Source: Bacteroidaceae bacterium | Lineage (GTDB): Bacteria > Bacteroidota > Bacteroidia > Bacteroidales > Barnesiellaceae_A | NCBI GenBank assembly: GCA_017481745.1 | Contig: JAFUOV010000018.1 | Coordinates: 124,001-188,000, forward strand | DNA: 64,000 bases | Reading direction: 5' to 3' | Part shown: positions 48,744-57,178 of the stretch, in pieces | Position numbering within the stretch: position 1 is the stretch's first letter | How the letters are laid out: every line of letters begins with the position of its first letter | Position numbers and translations under genes: made by a program | The notes under the pieces: generated by a model | What the model saw: only the letters and a program-made list of their open reading frames with translations | Databases searched by the model: none | What the model was told of the DNA's origin: nothing

Positions 48744-50378
48744 TTATGCGTATTTAAATCGCTTGATACTTCCTTTCGGGGTCTTTGCAAAAGCCTCCTC
48801 CTGCAACTCATATCCCGAAACCTGTGCGAAAGCCGGAATGCTCTTGTTGAGTGTAGTAATGTTCTGCTCCATGATGTCTTCTAAGGTCCCTGCTGAGATG
48901 TTGGCTGCTGCAATCATGTCGGCATTTGGAACAATGAGCGCAATGAACTTTTCACCTCTCTGAACTATGAGTGACTCCGCTACGTAAGGCAGTACATTTA
49001 ATTTTACCTCTATCTCCTCGGGGTATACATTCTCACCATTGCTTCCCAAAAGCAGGCTCTTGTTGCGTCCTACAAGGAAAAGGTTGTTCTCCTTGTCTAT
49101 AGTGCCGAGGTCGCCTGTGCGGAACCAACCGTTTTCGGTAAACACCTCTTTGTCTGCCTCCGGGTTTTTGTAATATCCTACAAATGTATTGCAGCCCTTT
49201 ACCAATACCTCGCCTACAATCTCGTGGGGGTTGGGTGAGTCAATCTCTATCTGCATGCAGTCGACAAGAATACCGCATGATTTAAGTTTGTATTTGCCCA
49301 GTTTGCCAAGTGTTATTGTGGGGCCACATTCGGTCATTCCATAGCCGGTTACAAGAGGTAACTGAAGCTTCTCTATCAGCATCTTTTCGAGTTCCTCGGG
49401 CAGAGCAGCGCCACCTGTGACAATAATCTCCACCTTGCCGCCAAGATTGGCCATCATTCTGGAACGTAACAATGCATAATATTCGGGGCTGTTCTTTATC
49501 AGCTCGCTGTTGGCTTTGTCAGACAAAATTTCAACAGCTGAATATTCCGCCATCTTTTTCAGTACTAAAGGTACCATCATTACAGTGCATGGCGATACAC
49601 TCTGCATGGCATCTTTTAGGATAGTAGGCGCCGGTGGTAAACATAAGATAGTCAGGTGCATTCCCGTGCAAAGACAAGCTGTCATGTCGTAAAGCATACC
49701 GAAGATGTGTGCAAAGGGCAGTATACTAAGGTAGTTGTCGCCACGTCTGTAGGGGAAATAACGAGGTATTAGGTCGACGTTGCTGCTAATGTTTCTCACT
49801 GTAAGCATAACACCCTTTGGAGTGCCTGTAGAGCCGGATGTGTAGTTCAGGCAGCAGAGGTCGTCCATGTCGCGGTCGATGTATTTCACATCCTCTGCGC
49901 TCCAACCATCAGGGTGTGCCTCAGCAAATAGTTCTTCGGCACGTGCGTATATGTCGGCAAAGTTGCTGCGGCTTGCCAACAGCTCCATGTTTTTCATGTC
50001 GATGGCGGCAATCAGTTGAGGCATCTCATTAAAGTTCATACCTTCGAAAATGGCTTTTTCTGTAAACAGTATCTTTGTGTCGGAGTGGTTAACCATCTTC
50101 TGTGTGTCGGCCGGAGTGAAACCGTTGAATAGCTGACACGAAACGTAGCCGCCTGATGTTGCTGCCATGAAGGTTGTTGCCCAGTTTGAACTGCTGCGTG
50201 CGTTCAATGAAATTTTGTCGCCCTCCTTCAGTCCTGCAGCTTTCCAAATAAGGTGCCACGTCTCAATTTTTCTCGCAAGTTCACCGTATGTCAGCGCTTC
50301 GCTCTTGTAGTCGTTAAGTGCGGGGTTTCCCCAACAGCTTTTTACACTCTCTTCAAATGTTTTTATAAAGTATTGCAT
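48744..50378 (-). CDS. AMP-binding acyl-CoA synthetase / long-chain fatty acid-CoA ligase
   Basis: 544 residues of the ANL superfamily: activates an acid as acyl-AMP and transfers it to CoA (or a carrier). Motifs in order: P-loop-like YTSGSTGTPKGVM (about 178-190), VTGYGMTECGPT, GWFRTGDLG, the hinge GRNKSLLLGSNGENVYPEEIE, and the catalytic lysine in the C-terminal KTPKGSIKRFKY. Substrate length is not visible; fatty acid is the family default. Monocistronic. Confidence 0.88.
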   Translation of the reverse strand: MQYFIKTFEESVKSCWGNPALNDYKSEALTYGELARKIETWHLIWKAAGLKEGDKISLNARSSSNWATTFMAATSGGYVSCQLFNGFTPADTQKMVNHSDTKILFTEKAIFEGMNFNEMPQLIAAIDMKNMELLASRSNFADIYARAEELFAEAHPDGWSAEDVKYIDRDMDDLCCLNYTSGSTGTPKGVMLTVRNISSNVDLIPRYFPYRRGDNYLSILPFAHIFGMLYDMTACLCTGMHLTILCLPPAPTILKDAMQSVSPCTVMMVPLVLKKMAEYSAVEILSDKANSELIKNSPEYYALLRSRMMANLGGKVEIIVTGGAALPEELEKMLIEKLQLPLVTGYGMTECGPTITLGKLGKYKLKSCGILVDCMQIEIDSPNPHEIVGEVLVKGCNTFVGYYKNPEADKEVFTENGWFRTGDLGTIDKENNLFLVGRNKSLLLGSNGENVYPEEIEVKLNVLPYVAESLIVQRGEKFIALIVPNADMIAAANISAGTLEDIMEQNITTLNKSIPAFAQVSGYELQEEAFAKTPKGSIKRFKYA

Positions 50379-50413
50379 AAACCTTTGAGTTTAGTTTGTT
50401 TCTTGATTTGATG

Positions 50414-50447
50414 CAAAAGTATAAAAAGCGTCCGCTCTGTTGCACAA
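50414..50447 (-). promoter_or_regulatory. Promoter of the acyl-CoA synthetase gene
   Basis: Minus-strand -7 element TACTTTTG (50414-50421), TTG at 50445-50447, spacing 23 nt (a little long). Leader of about 30 nt. Confidence 0.5.
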
Positions 50448-50825
50448 AATGTTTCTTACTGTGTATCGCGGTGGTGGAAATCGCTATTTAGGGGTGAATT
50501 TCTTTATTTAGTGGTAAATTACATGGAGTATCTGCTTCCCGGATAAGCATGTGACAATGCTCTATATAGGTTTATACCCTCCTTTTCTATGTAAGAAACT
50601 CCCTTTTCTGCTGCGTTATATCAGTGGACTAATAGGTGGCGTTTCTGCAATTATATTGTCTGTTGCTGAAACTTTCTTATAGTCGGATATTTTTATTGTA
50701 AACTGTTTGTCATATTCAATAGTATGATACTTGTTTCTGTTTCATTCGCTAAAAATGACTTCTGGTTCTATATAAACGCAGATTGTGTGACTGCTTCTCA
50801 ATAAATAGATTGTTAGCCAAAAGAA

Positions 50826-50864
50826 ACTCCCTTTCACAGCGCCTTAGGCGCTGTGAAAGGGAGT
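50826..50864 (-). terminator. Hairpin terminator after the M60 gene
   Basis: An 18-bp perfect stem (50826-50843 with 50847-50864) with a TTA loop, 36 bp after the M60 stop. The minus-strand side ends in TTTCTTTTGG, a weak T tract. Confidence 0.8.
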
Positions 50865-50900
50865 GTATAGGCAGTTTATGCCCCTTGTGAAGGTGTGTTC

Positions 50901-53900
50901 TTATCTTTTTATAAGTACCTTTTTACCATCAGATGTTACATATATATGCCCACATTCAGGCTTATCTACTACATTGCCCTTGAGGTCATATAAACGCACA
51001 TTATTCTTATGCTTTACATTATCTATACCTGTATGTACACCTTTGATAGCTAAATAGAGCAGTTCGGCGTTGTTCACATCCTCTTTAAGCAAGTAGCTTT
51101 TGTTTGCTTGAATTTGTGTGCTTGTCGATAAACTTTTTATGCAGGCGGTTGTCCCGGCTACGTTTACAGATGTCAGCGAGCCGAGGAATGTTCCTTTGTC
51201 GATACTCCTTTTCAGAGTGGTACCTTTAAGTAGATTTACGTTTGCTATTGTAGCGCTCTCATCATTTACTATAGTTAATGAATATGTTCCGGCTTCGCCA
51301 GAATATATTACAGGTGCACAGGCGGGAATGGTCTCTTCTGTAATCTCTTCGAGTATGGCATAGTCGTAGTCGCTGCCCTCATAGTTTATGGTAGCTTGTC
51401 TGCTGACAGTGTAGGCGTTGATGCCTTCCGGTAATGTAACAGCGAAAGGATAGCAGGCTGCAACAAAACAGTTGGCGGGTATGGTCACAGATATTGATGT
51501 AGCCTCCTCTACTTTCCAAATATTATTGGCGTCTGAGGCACCACCTGTCCATAGGCCGGTGTTGCTCTCTGAGTATGAGTTGAGGTAGTTGCCACTATCT
51601 TTTATCTTGAAAAGGTAGAGGTTTTTCTCGTCGTCTATACACTGCGATTCCCATGCAGGTGCTTTCTCTTTTTTTGCAAGTTCGGATGTCTTTGTGTTTG
51701 CTGTTCCATCGAAGTAGCAGTCGCTTTGCGGGTTGTATAGATACATCTTGCCGTCACGCTCCTCCCACATCCACACTTGGTCGGCTTTTGTCGACGATTT
51801 AGTGGCGCGAGCAAGGCTCCACGAGATGCTTCCTGTTGCGGAGATACTTGTATTGGCTCCACAACTGAGGGCGTTGCCTTTGCCGGATGAGATGATGCGA
51901 TAGTATTTTCCTGCGGATAACTCTTTGAGGATGTTTGTTTTTTCGTATATCTTCGTGCGTGTGCCGTCGTAGCCGACTGCCATTATGTATGCCGATGTTT
52001 GTGTGCTGTCTTTGATGGCAGGGTAGAGCACTTGTGTGTATGAGTGAGCATCGTCTGCTGCGAGGCCATACATGGTTATGCGGATAAGTTCGTCTTTTGA
52101 ATTATATGTTTCAAATGCGACTGCATTTTTTACAATGCTATGCTGTACGGTTACTCGTCCGTTGCTGTATGTACATCCTTCGCCCATTGTTTGAGGTGTT
52201 TGTAGCTTCAGATTGTTGCGGTATATATGGCAGTTGTGGGCATTTATGTAGTTTATCTCTTCGGTAAATGCAGGATAGCCTTGTCTTTTTACATGTGCCT
52301 TGAGCGTGTCAATCATCTCCTCTGTAATGATGTTCCACCCCTTTGCGTAGTCGTCGATATATGCGTTTATGGGACGCAACATTCCCGCCTTCTCAAAGAA
52401 TGGGAGAAGGTCGATCTTGGCGCTGTCGCATGCCAATTTAATCCAGTTGATTTGTTGTTTGCCGTTGGTGTTGTGAGTATTGCCGTAGTTCTCATCAGTG
52501 CGAATCCCTTCGATAACCATTGGTATTATGTCGGGGCATTTCTCGGCATGTGTGCCCCAAAGCAACAATTGCCAGAATGGTACAAGTTTTACAAAATGGT
52601 CGTAGTGTCGCCATGTGGTGGTGACGCTTCCTATGTTTTTGCCGTTTGCGTCCTGACCGTTGACTGTGACTGTTGTCGGATTCTCACCGTGATAGTCGGG
52701 GCCATCTTGCAGTTGCCAAGGGCAGCCTTTGCGTAGTGCCTCTTCGAAGTAAGTCTGCATGCGTCCGCCGCGTGTGCCCGAATACTCGTCTATACCTGTA
52801 ATTTCGTTTTCGAGACGTACCGAGTGGGGGTTACCCGTGAAGAGTAACTGCGCCCATGCTGCATAGATGTTGTTGGTTGTCTCTCCGCATCCTGTCCATT
52901 TGAAGCCCGGCGTAATCTGGTTGTTGTGTCCCCATTCGTGTCCGACGCCCCAGAAATCAAAATTCGAAGCATCGGGCTTTGTGATGCCACCCAAGCTGTT
53001 TGTAGCGCAGTATGCTCCTTCGCTTCCTGCAGCCATGAATCCGTATGTGGTGGCATAGAAAAGCTGGCGGTTTTTAACCTGTTTGCCATATTTCTCGAGT
53101 CCCAATATGTTGCGTTCTGCCCACTGTACTTGCTGGTAAAGTGTCATTGTGGAGTCTATGTTGTTGGGGCAATTTTGCAACCATGCAAATACGGGGAATG
53201 CAAGCTGTGCATGTTCGGAGCGTGTAATCAATATTGTTGAATCTTTTGTTGTACGTCCTTTGAGAAGTTGTACCCAATCGTCATTTGTCATTGTTGCTTG
53301 GTCCCAATAGCCTTGCACCGGGGCGTTTATAAAGTGTATTTTTACGTTAGGTGCCTGTTCGAACTCATCTGTGTAGTAGTCGACAAACAGGTTGCCCTCG
53401 GTGGTGGCGGTGATGAAGTTCATGCCGTTGCGCAGTGGGTACGAACTTGATTGTTCGTTTTTTACCCAATTTTTTATTTTCAGTCCTACAGTGTATTTAC
53501 TGATGCCGCTTACTACAGCTATACAACTTTCGCCGCTTTTTAGGTATATGCCGGTGGGGTTTTCGTAGTTGTTGTATTCACTGCTGGTTTTAAGGCGATT
53601 GCGCAGAGTGGTTGTTGTCAGGTATGCTTCGTATTCTCCTATACGGAATTTTTTGTAATTTTCTGCATTTGTCAGCAGGTTTTCAACCAATTTCTTTACA
53701 TCCTCATCTTCTATTCCCTCGCTGCTTGTGACCTCAGGTTTTAGGGTGGTGAAGAGATTGTCGCTGAAATATTTTGAAAAGGCCTCTTGCTTGCTGTTGT
53801 CATAAACATAAGCCTCAATTTCGGCAGCGGATGCAAATCCATTCTTTCCGGAACTGATGGTGAAGCGTACTTTCCCACAATCTATGCCTCCTTCAGGCAT

Positions 53901-54278
53901 AATGAAGTCGTATGCGTTGCCGGAACCATTTAATTTGTAGTTGCCGATTTCTGTGAATGTTGTGCCTGTAGTCGTGGTGCAGTACGACACTGCTACATCG
54001 TTCCAGTTGCCGTTGCTACCACCGTCTTGTCGTGGAATGTAACGCAGATAGTCTATATGTGTAGCTTCTGTCAGTGTCAGTGTGTATGTCACAGGAAATG
54101 ATGTTGCGTTCCATGAGGTGTGCCAGATGGTTCCTGTTTTGCCGTCAATGGCTTTTACAATATCTTCTCCCGGCTGATAGCTCGATGCTGTTGCACTTTT
54201 GATTTCTATCTTTCGGTCTTGTGCTGTCAAACCGATGGCGATTATGAAGCAAAATAACAATAGAACGATTTTTTTCAT
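50901..54278 (-). CDS. Secreted M60-like (enhancin-type) metallopeptidase
   Basis: 1125 residues. Signal peptide 1-20 (MKKIVLLLFCFIIAIGLTAQ). Residues about 22-150 form an F5/8 type C (discoidin-like) carbohydrate-binding domain (GEDIVKAIDGKTGTIWHTSW). The peptidase M60 domain follows, about 210-560, with the zinc motif HEWGH at 447-451 and the downstream Glu in GCGETTNNIYA. The C-terminal third has Ricin-like/beta-sandwich character (FKIKDSGNYLNSYSESN) and ends YVTSDGKKVLIKR. M60 enzymes cleave mucin-type O-glycoproteins, so a host mucin substrate is the likely target. Monocistronic with its own promoter and terminator. Confidence 0.9.
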   Translation of the reverse strand: MKKIVLLLFCFIIAIGLTAQDRKIEIKSATASSYQPGEDIVKAIDGKTGTIWHTSWNATSFPVTYTLTLTEATHIDYLRYIPRQDGGSNGNWNDVAVSYCTTTTGTTFTEIGNYKLNGSGNAYDFIMPEGGIDCGKVRFTISSGKNGFASAAEIEAYVYDNSKQEAFSKYFSDNLFTTLKPEVTSSEGIEDEDVKKLVENLLTNAENYKKFRIGEYEAYLTTTTLRNRLKTSSEYNNYENPTGIYLKSGESCIAVVSGISKYTVGLKIKNWVKNEQSSSYPLRNGMNFITATTEGNLFVDYYTDEFEQAPNVKIHFINAPVQGYWDQATMTNDDWVQLLKGRTTKDSTILITRSEHAQLAFPVFAWLQNCPNNIDSTMTLYQQVQWAERNILGLEKYGKQVKNRQLFYATTYGFMAAGSEGAYCATNSLGGITKPDASNFDFWGVGHEWGHNNQITPGFKWTGCGETTNNIYAAWAQLLFTGNPHSVRLENEITGIDEYSGTRGGRMQTYFEEALRKGCPWQLQDGPDYHGENPTTVTVNGQDANGKNIGSVTTTWRHYDHFVKLVPFWQLLLWGTHAEKCPDIIPMVIEGIRTDENYGNTHNTNGKQQINWIKLACDSAKIDLLPFFEKAGMLRPINAYIDDYAKGWNIITEEMIDTLKAHVKRQGYPAFTEEINYINAHNCHIYRNNLKLQTPQTMGEGCTYSNGRVTVQHSIVKNAVAFETYNSKDELIRITMYGLAADDAHSYTQVLYPAIKDSTQTSAYIMAVGYDGTRTKIYEKTNILKELSAGKYYRIISSGKGNALSCGANTSISATGSISWSLARATKSSTKADQVWMWEERDGKMYLYNPQSDCYFDGTANTKTSELAKKEKAPAWESQCIDDEKNLYLFKIKDSGNYLNSYSESNTGLWTGGASDANNIWKVEEATSISVTIPANCFVAACYPFAVTLPEGINAYTVSRQATINYEGSDYDYAILEEITEETIPACAPVIYSGEAGTYSLTIVNDESATIANVNLLKGTTLKRSIDKGTFLGSLTSVNVAGTTACIKSLSTSTQIQANKSYLLKEDVNNAELLYLAIKGVHTGIDNVKHKNNVRLYDLKGNVVDKPECGHIYVTSDGKKVLIKR

Positions 54279-54324
54279 GGTTTTGACTTATATTACTTTT
54301 GTAATTAATTATTTATCTTACACG

Positions 54325-54332
54325 CAAAGATA
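54325..54332 (-). promoter_or_regulatory. -7 element of the M60 gene promoter
   Basis: TATCTTTG on the minus strand, 47 bp upstream of the ATG. No TTG at the standard -33 distance. Confidence 0.55.
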
Positions 54333-54420
54333 ATTGATTTTTGTTATTTTATTTTTGTATTCGAGCTCTTTTATATTGTTACGTCAATCTTAATATATAT
54401 ATAATGTATTATGTCGCGGT

Positions 54421-54465
54421 AGAACAAATAAGGAGATTGATGCAATCAATCTCCTTATTTGTTCT
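54421..54465 (-). terminator. Hairpin terminator after the GH97 gene
   Basis: A 20-bp perfect stem (54421-54440 with 54446-54465) with a 5-nt loop, 31 bp past the GH97 stop. It separates the GH97 and M60 genes although both are on the minus strand. No T tract follows. Confidence 0.8.
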
Positions 54466-54495
54466 ATGTTGTGTCAGTCTTGCTGACCTTTTTTA

Positions 54496-56487
54496 TTACT
54501 GCAATTTCAATGTGAAACCACCGCCGGGAGCCATCTTGATTTTGAACTTCTCAGCTGTGTTTACAGTCTGCTCAACGCGTTTGTAGTCGCGAGCTTTCTT
54601 CCATGCGTTAACACCGTCGCGGAAGAGTTCGCCTTTCATTTTCTTGTCGCCAAGGAATGAGAGGTCTACTTCTACTGTGCGTCCGTGCCAGTTGGTGATA
54701 CCACCGATGTACCATGTGTCACCTTTGCGGCGTGCAGTGATAACATACTCACCGAGTTTTCCGTCGATAACCTTTGACTCGTCCCATGTTGTGGGGATTG
54801 CGCTGATGAACTTTGTGCACTCGGGCTCACGCACGTAGTTGCTGGGGTTGTCGCAAAGCATGTTTAGGGGTGACTCAAGAATTACGTAGAGTGCCAATTG
54901 GTTACAACGTGTACCCTGGCTCATAGGCTCGTAATAGTTGGGTTTGTACTGGCCTTTGATTGTGTTGAGCATAGCACCCTGTGTGTAGTCCATGGGGCCT
55001 GATACCTGACGGATGAAGGGGAGCTGTGTGTTGTATGTTACGTGGTCGAGAATCTTGGGGTCTTCCCATTTAGCCTGCTCAAGACCATAAACACCCTCGA
55101 AGTTGAGTACGTTGGGGTATGTGCGGTTCAAACCTGCGGGTTTGTGTGTGCCGTGGAGGTCGAGGAGGAGTTTGTATTTAGCGCACATCTCGGCTGCGCG
55201 GAAGTTGAAGTCTGTCATCATCTGGTCGTCGCGATCCATGAAGTCGACTTTGAAACCTTTAACACCCATCTCAGAGTAGTGTTTACATACGTTCTCCATG
55301 TCGCGCTCGAATGCGTAGTAACCAGCCCAAAGGATGATACCTACATTGCGCTCTGCTGCGTATGCTATAAGCCCTTTGAGGTCAATCTCGGGGATAACCT
55401 GCATCAAGTCGGCTTTTTTATTTACAGCCCAACCCTCGTCGAGGATTACATATTCGATGCCATTTTTGCCGGCAAAGTCAATGTATGCTTTGTATGTTTC
55501 GTTGTTAACACCGGTGTTGAAGTCTACTCCGTCGATGTTCCAGCAGTTCCACCACTCCCAAGCTACTTTACCGGGCTTAATCCATGATGTGTCGGCAACC
55601 TTAGAGGGTGCTGCCAACAGGTAGCTGAGGTTTGAATTTGCGATGTCGATGTCTTTGTCAGACACAACAGCTATACGCCAGGGGAAGCTACGGGGAGCCT
55701 CTACCTTGGCAATGTAGTTCTCGCGCTCCTTAATCTTCATCTGGAGGTTGTTGTGACCGCCCTGCTCAAGAGTTTTGGGGTATTTTGCGAATACACCGCT
55801 GAGGAGGTTCTCGCCTTTCTCTGTGCTGAGGTAAAGACCGGGGTAGTTGTTGAGGTCTGTCTCTGTGAAGCAGATTTTTACGTTGTTTTCAACCTCAACC
55901 AATGCGGGGAGGAAGATAAGACGTTTTTTGTTGAGTTCTGAAAGGTTCTTTACTGTGTACTGGTTCTCGAATGAGTTGAAGAACTGTGACTCGTAGTTGC
56001 CATCAGCGCCACGGATTACAAAAGGTACTGTACCTTTGGCGTCTGAGTTGAACTGGAGGTTAACCTCTTCGTTTGCGATGTTGAAAGGCTTCTTGTTTTT
56101 GCTGACAAAACGGTAAGCGATACCGTCGTTGTATGCACGGAACTCAACGCTCCATTTGCCTTTGAATGAGAGTACAAGTTCGTTGTAGTTGTCCTGCATC
56201 TCGGCTGCGCGGTAGAAAGGCGATGCCACTGTGGTGTTTACGCTCTTGCGTTTTGCGCTTGTGGGCTTGTCGTTCTCACCCCAAACTTCACCATTCTCCA
56301 ATGTTATAGAGATGGGGGCGGCTGCAATAACCTGCTGGTCGTTGAAAACGATGTCGTAGGTGAGTTGTTTGCCGGCTGTGATGTTTGTCTTCAGTTTGCC
56401 ATCGGGCGATGCCAACTCATACTTTTTCTGTGCTTGTGCGGTAAGAGTGAACAAGCACGCAATCAATAATAGTTTTACGATTTTCAT
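54496..56487 (-). CDS. GH97 glycoside hydrolase, retaining (alpha-galactosidase-like) branch
   Basis: 663 residues, signal peptide 1-19 (MKIVKLLLIACLFTLTAQA). N-terminal beta-sandwich (about 20-275), then a (beta/alpha)8 barrel with WKVAWEWWNCW-like VAWEWWNCWNIDG, EYVILDEGW, KVDFMDRDDQ and HGTHKPAGLNRTYPNVLNFEGVYG, and a C-terminal sandwich. The Asp of VDFMD falls at residue 415 and the Glu of YGLEQ at 470, the same positions I recall for nucleophile and acid/base of the retaining alpha-galactosidase branch (BtGH97b). SusB-type inverting alpha-glucosidases differ there. The ATG at 56487 is right: the longer frame would start upstream of the predicted promoter. Confidence 0.88.
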   Translation of the reverse strand: MKIVKLLLIACLFTLTAQAQKKYELASPDGKLKTNITAGKQLTYDIVFNDQQVIAAAPISITLENGEVWGENDKPTSAKRKSVNTTVASPFYRAAEMQDNYNELVLSFKGKWSVEFRAYNDGIAYRFVSKNKKPFNIANEEVNLQFNSDAKGTVPFVIRGADGNYESQFFNSFENQYTVKNLSELNKKRLIFLPALVEVENNVKICFTETDLNNYPGLYLSTEKGENLLSGVFAKYPKTLEQGGHNNLQMKIKERENYIAKVEAPRSFPWRIAVVSDKDIDIANSNLSYLLAAPSKVADTSWIKPGKVAWEWWNCWNIDGVDFNTGVNNETYKAYIDFAGKNGIEYVILDEGWAVNKKADLMQVIPEIDLKGLIAYAAERNVGIILWAGYYAFERDMENVCKHYSEMGVKGFKVDFMDRDDQMMTDFNFRAAEMCAKYKLLLDLHGTHKPAGLNRTYPNVLNFEGVYGLEQAKWEDPKILDHVTYNTQLPFIRQVSGPMDYTQGAMLNTIKGQYKPNYYEPMSQGTRCNQLALYVILESPLNMLCDNPSNYVREPECTKFISAIPTTWDESKVIDGKLGEYVITARRKGDTWYIGGITNWHGRTVEVDLSFLGDKKMKGELFRDGVNAWKKARDYKRVEQTVNTAEKFKIKMAPGGGFTLKLQ

Positions 56488-57178
56488 AGATAAATGTTTA
56501 TAAATATAAAATTTAGACAAAGATAATGCGTATTTGTGACATTTCATTATTATAATATATATTTTTTATTATTAATGTAAATCCGAGTAACTATTTAATC
56601 TGGTTTGTCCATTAATGCTAATGAAATAGATATCGTTTCTTTTGAGAGTCTTGTCTTTCGATGTGCTCTGTTATTTCTTTTGCTTTTGTTTGATTTTGGA
56701 AATTTCGTATGCACGTTTTTGCACTTTTGTGAAGCGGTTTTTCTCTCTCGGATTATTTAATTAAAGTGCAAATAAAAAGTGTTATTTAGATTTTGTCTAA
56801 AAAATATAGTTTTAAAATTAACAACCATCTAAAAGGCAAAAAGAGCCGTTTTTGGGCTTTGTGGCAAAGGTTATCAATAATAAGATGGAAAGTTTTAACA
56901 AAGTTATTAACAGGGTAACATGCTGAAAACCAAAAAGATAAAAAGTTTTTATCATTCCGCAACCTTGGTGATTTATTAAAACGCAAATGACTGATATTTA
57001 ATCTTTTGTGTCAAACGTAAAATTCCAAAACTTTTTTCGTTTGTTTTTTATGTTTTTCTTTCAGATATTTGCAATGCCGAAGCGACAAGATTATTGCACT
57101 GCGACGCAGATTTGTTTTATAAAATCGTTGCAACTTGTCGTTGAAAAAATAACATTAATACTTATTGACTGATTTTTG
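56488..57178. other. AT-rich intergenic region upstream of dnaA; candidate origin region
   Basis: 691 bp between divergent GH97 and dnaA, very AT-rich. It contains TTATCAATA (56871-56879) and TTATTAACA (56904-56912), each two mismatches from the DnaA box TTATCCACA, plus several A/T tracts. This could be oriC or a dnaA autoregulatory region; there is no cluster of perfect boxes. A small minus-strand ORF at 56786-56986 is not supported. Confidence 0.35.
56518..56525 (-). promoter_or_regulatory. -7 element of the GH97 gene promoter
   Basis: TATCTTTG on the minus strand, 31 bp upstream of the chosen ATG; no TTG at the standard distance. It lies inside the longest open frame, which argues against the more upstream start codon. 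Confidence 0.55.

Larger units (their letters stand above)
50379..50900. other. Long intergenic region between acyl-CoA synthetase and M60 gene
   Basis: 522 bp between two minus-strand genes. It holds the synthetase promoter at the left end and the M60 terminator at the right end. In between no convincing ORF is found. The 14-mer AAGAAACTCCCTTT occurs twice, at 50593-50606 and 50821-50834, the second as part of the terminator stem. The region is AT-rich and could be a remnant of decayed sequence. Confidence 0.6.

Noticed and set aside
52227-52736. 169-residue plus-strand ORF opposite the M60 gene
   Set aside because: Antisense to the M60 catalytic half; sequence composition typical of a shadow frame.
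55042-55587. 181-residue plus-strand ORF opposite GH97
   Set aside because: Antisense to the conserved barrel region of GH97; no homology or promoter.
56786-56986. 66-residue minus-strand ORF in the dnaA upstream region
   Set aside because: Short, aromatic-rich and in AT-rich DNA; no promoter, terminator or homology.
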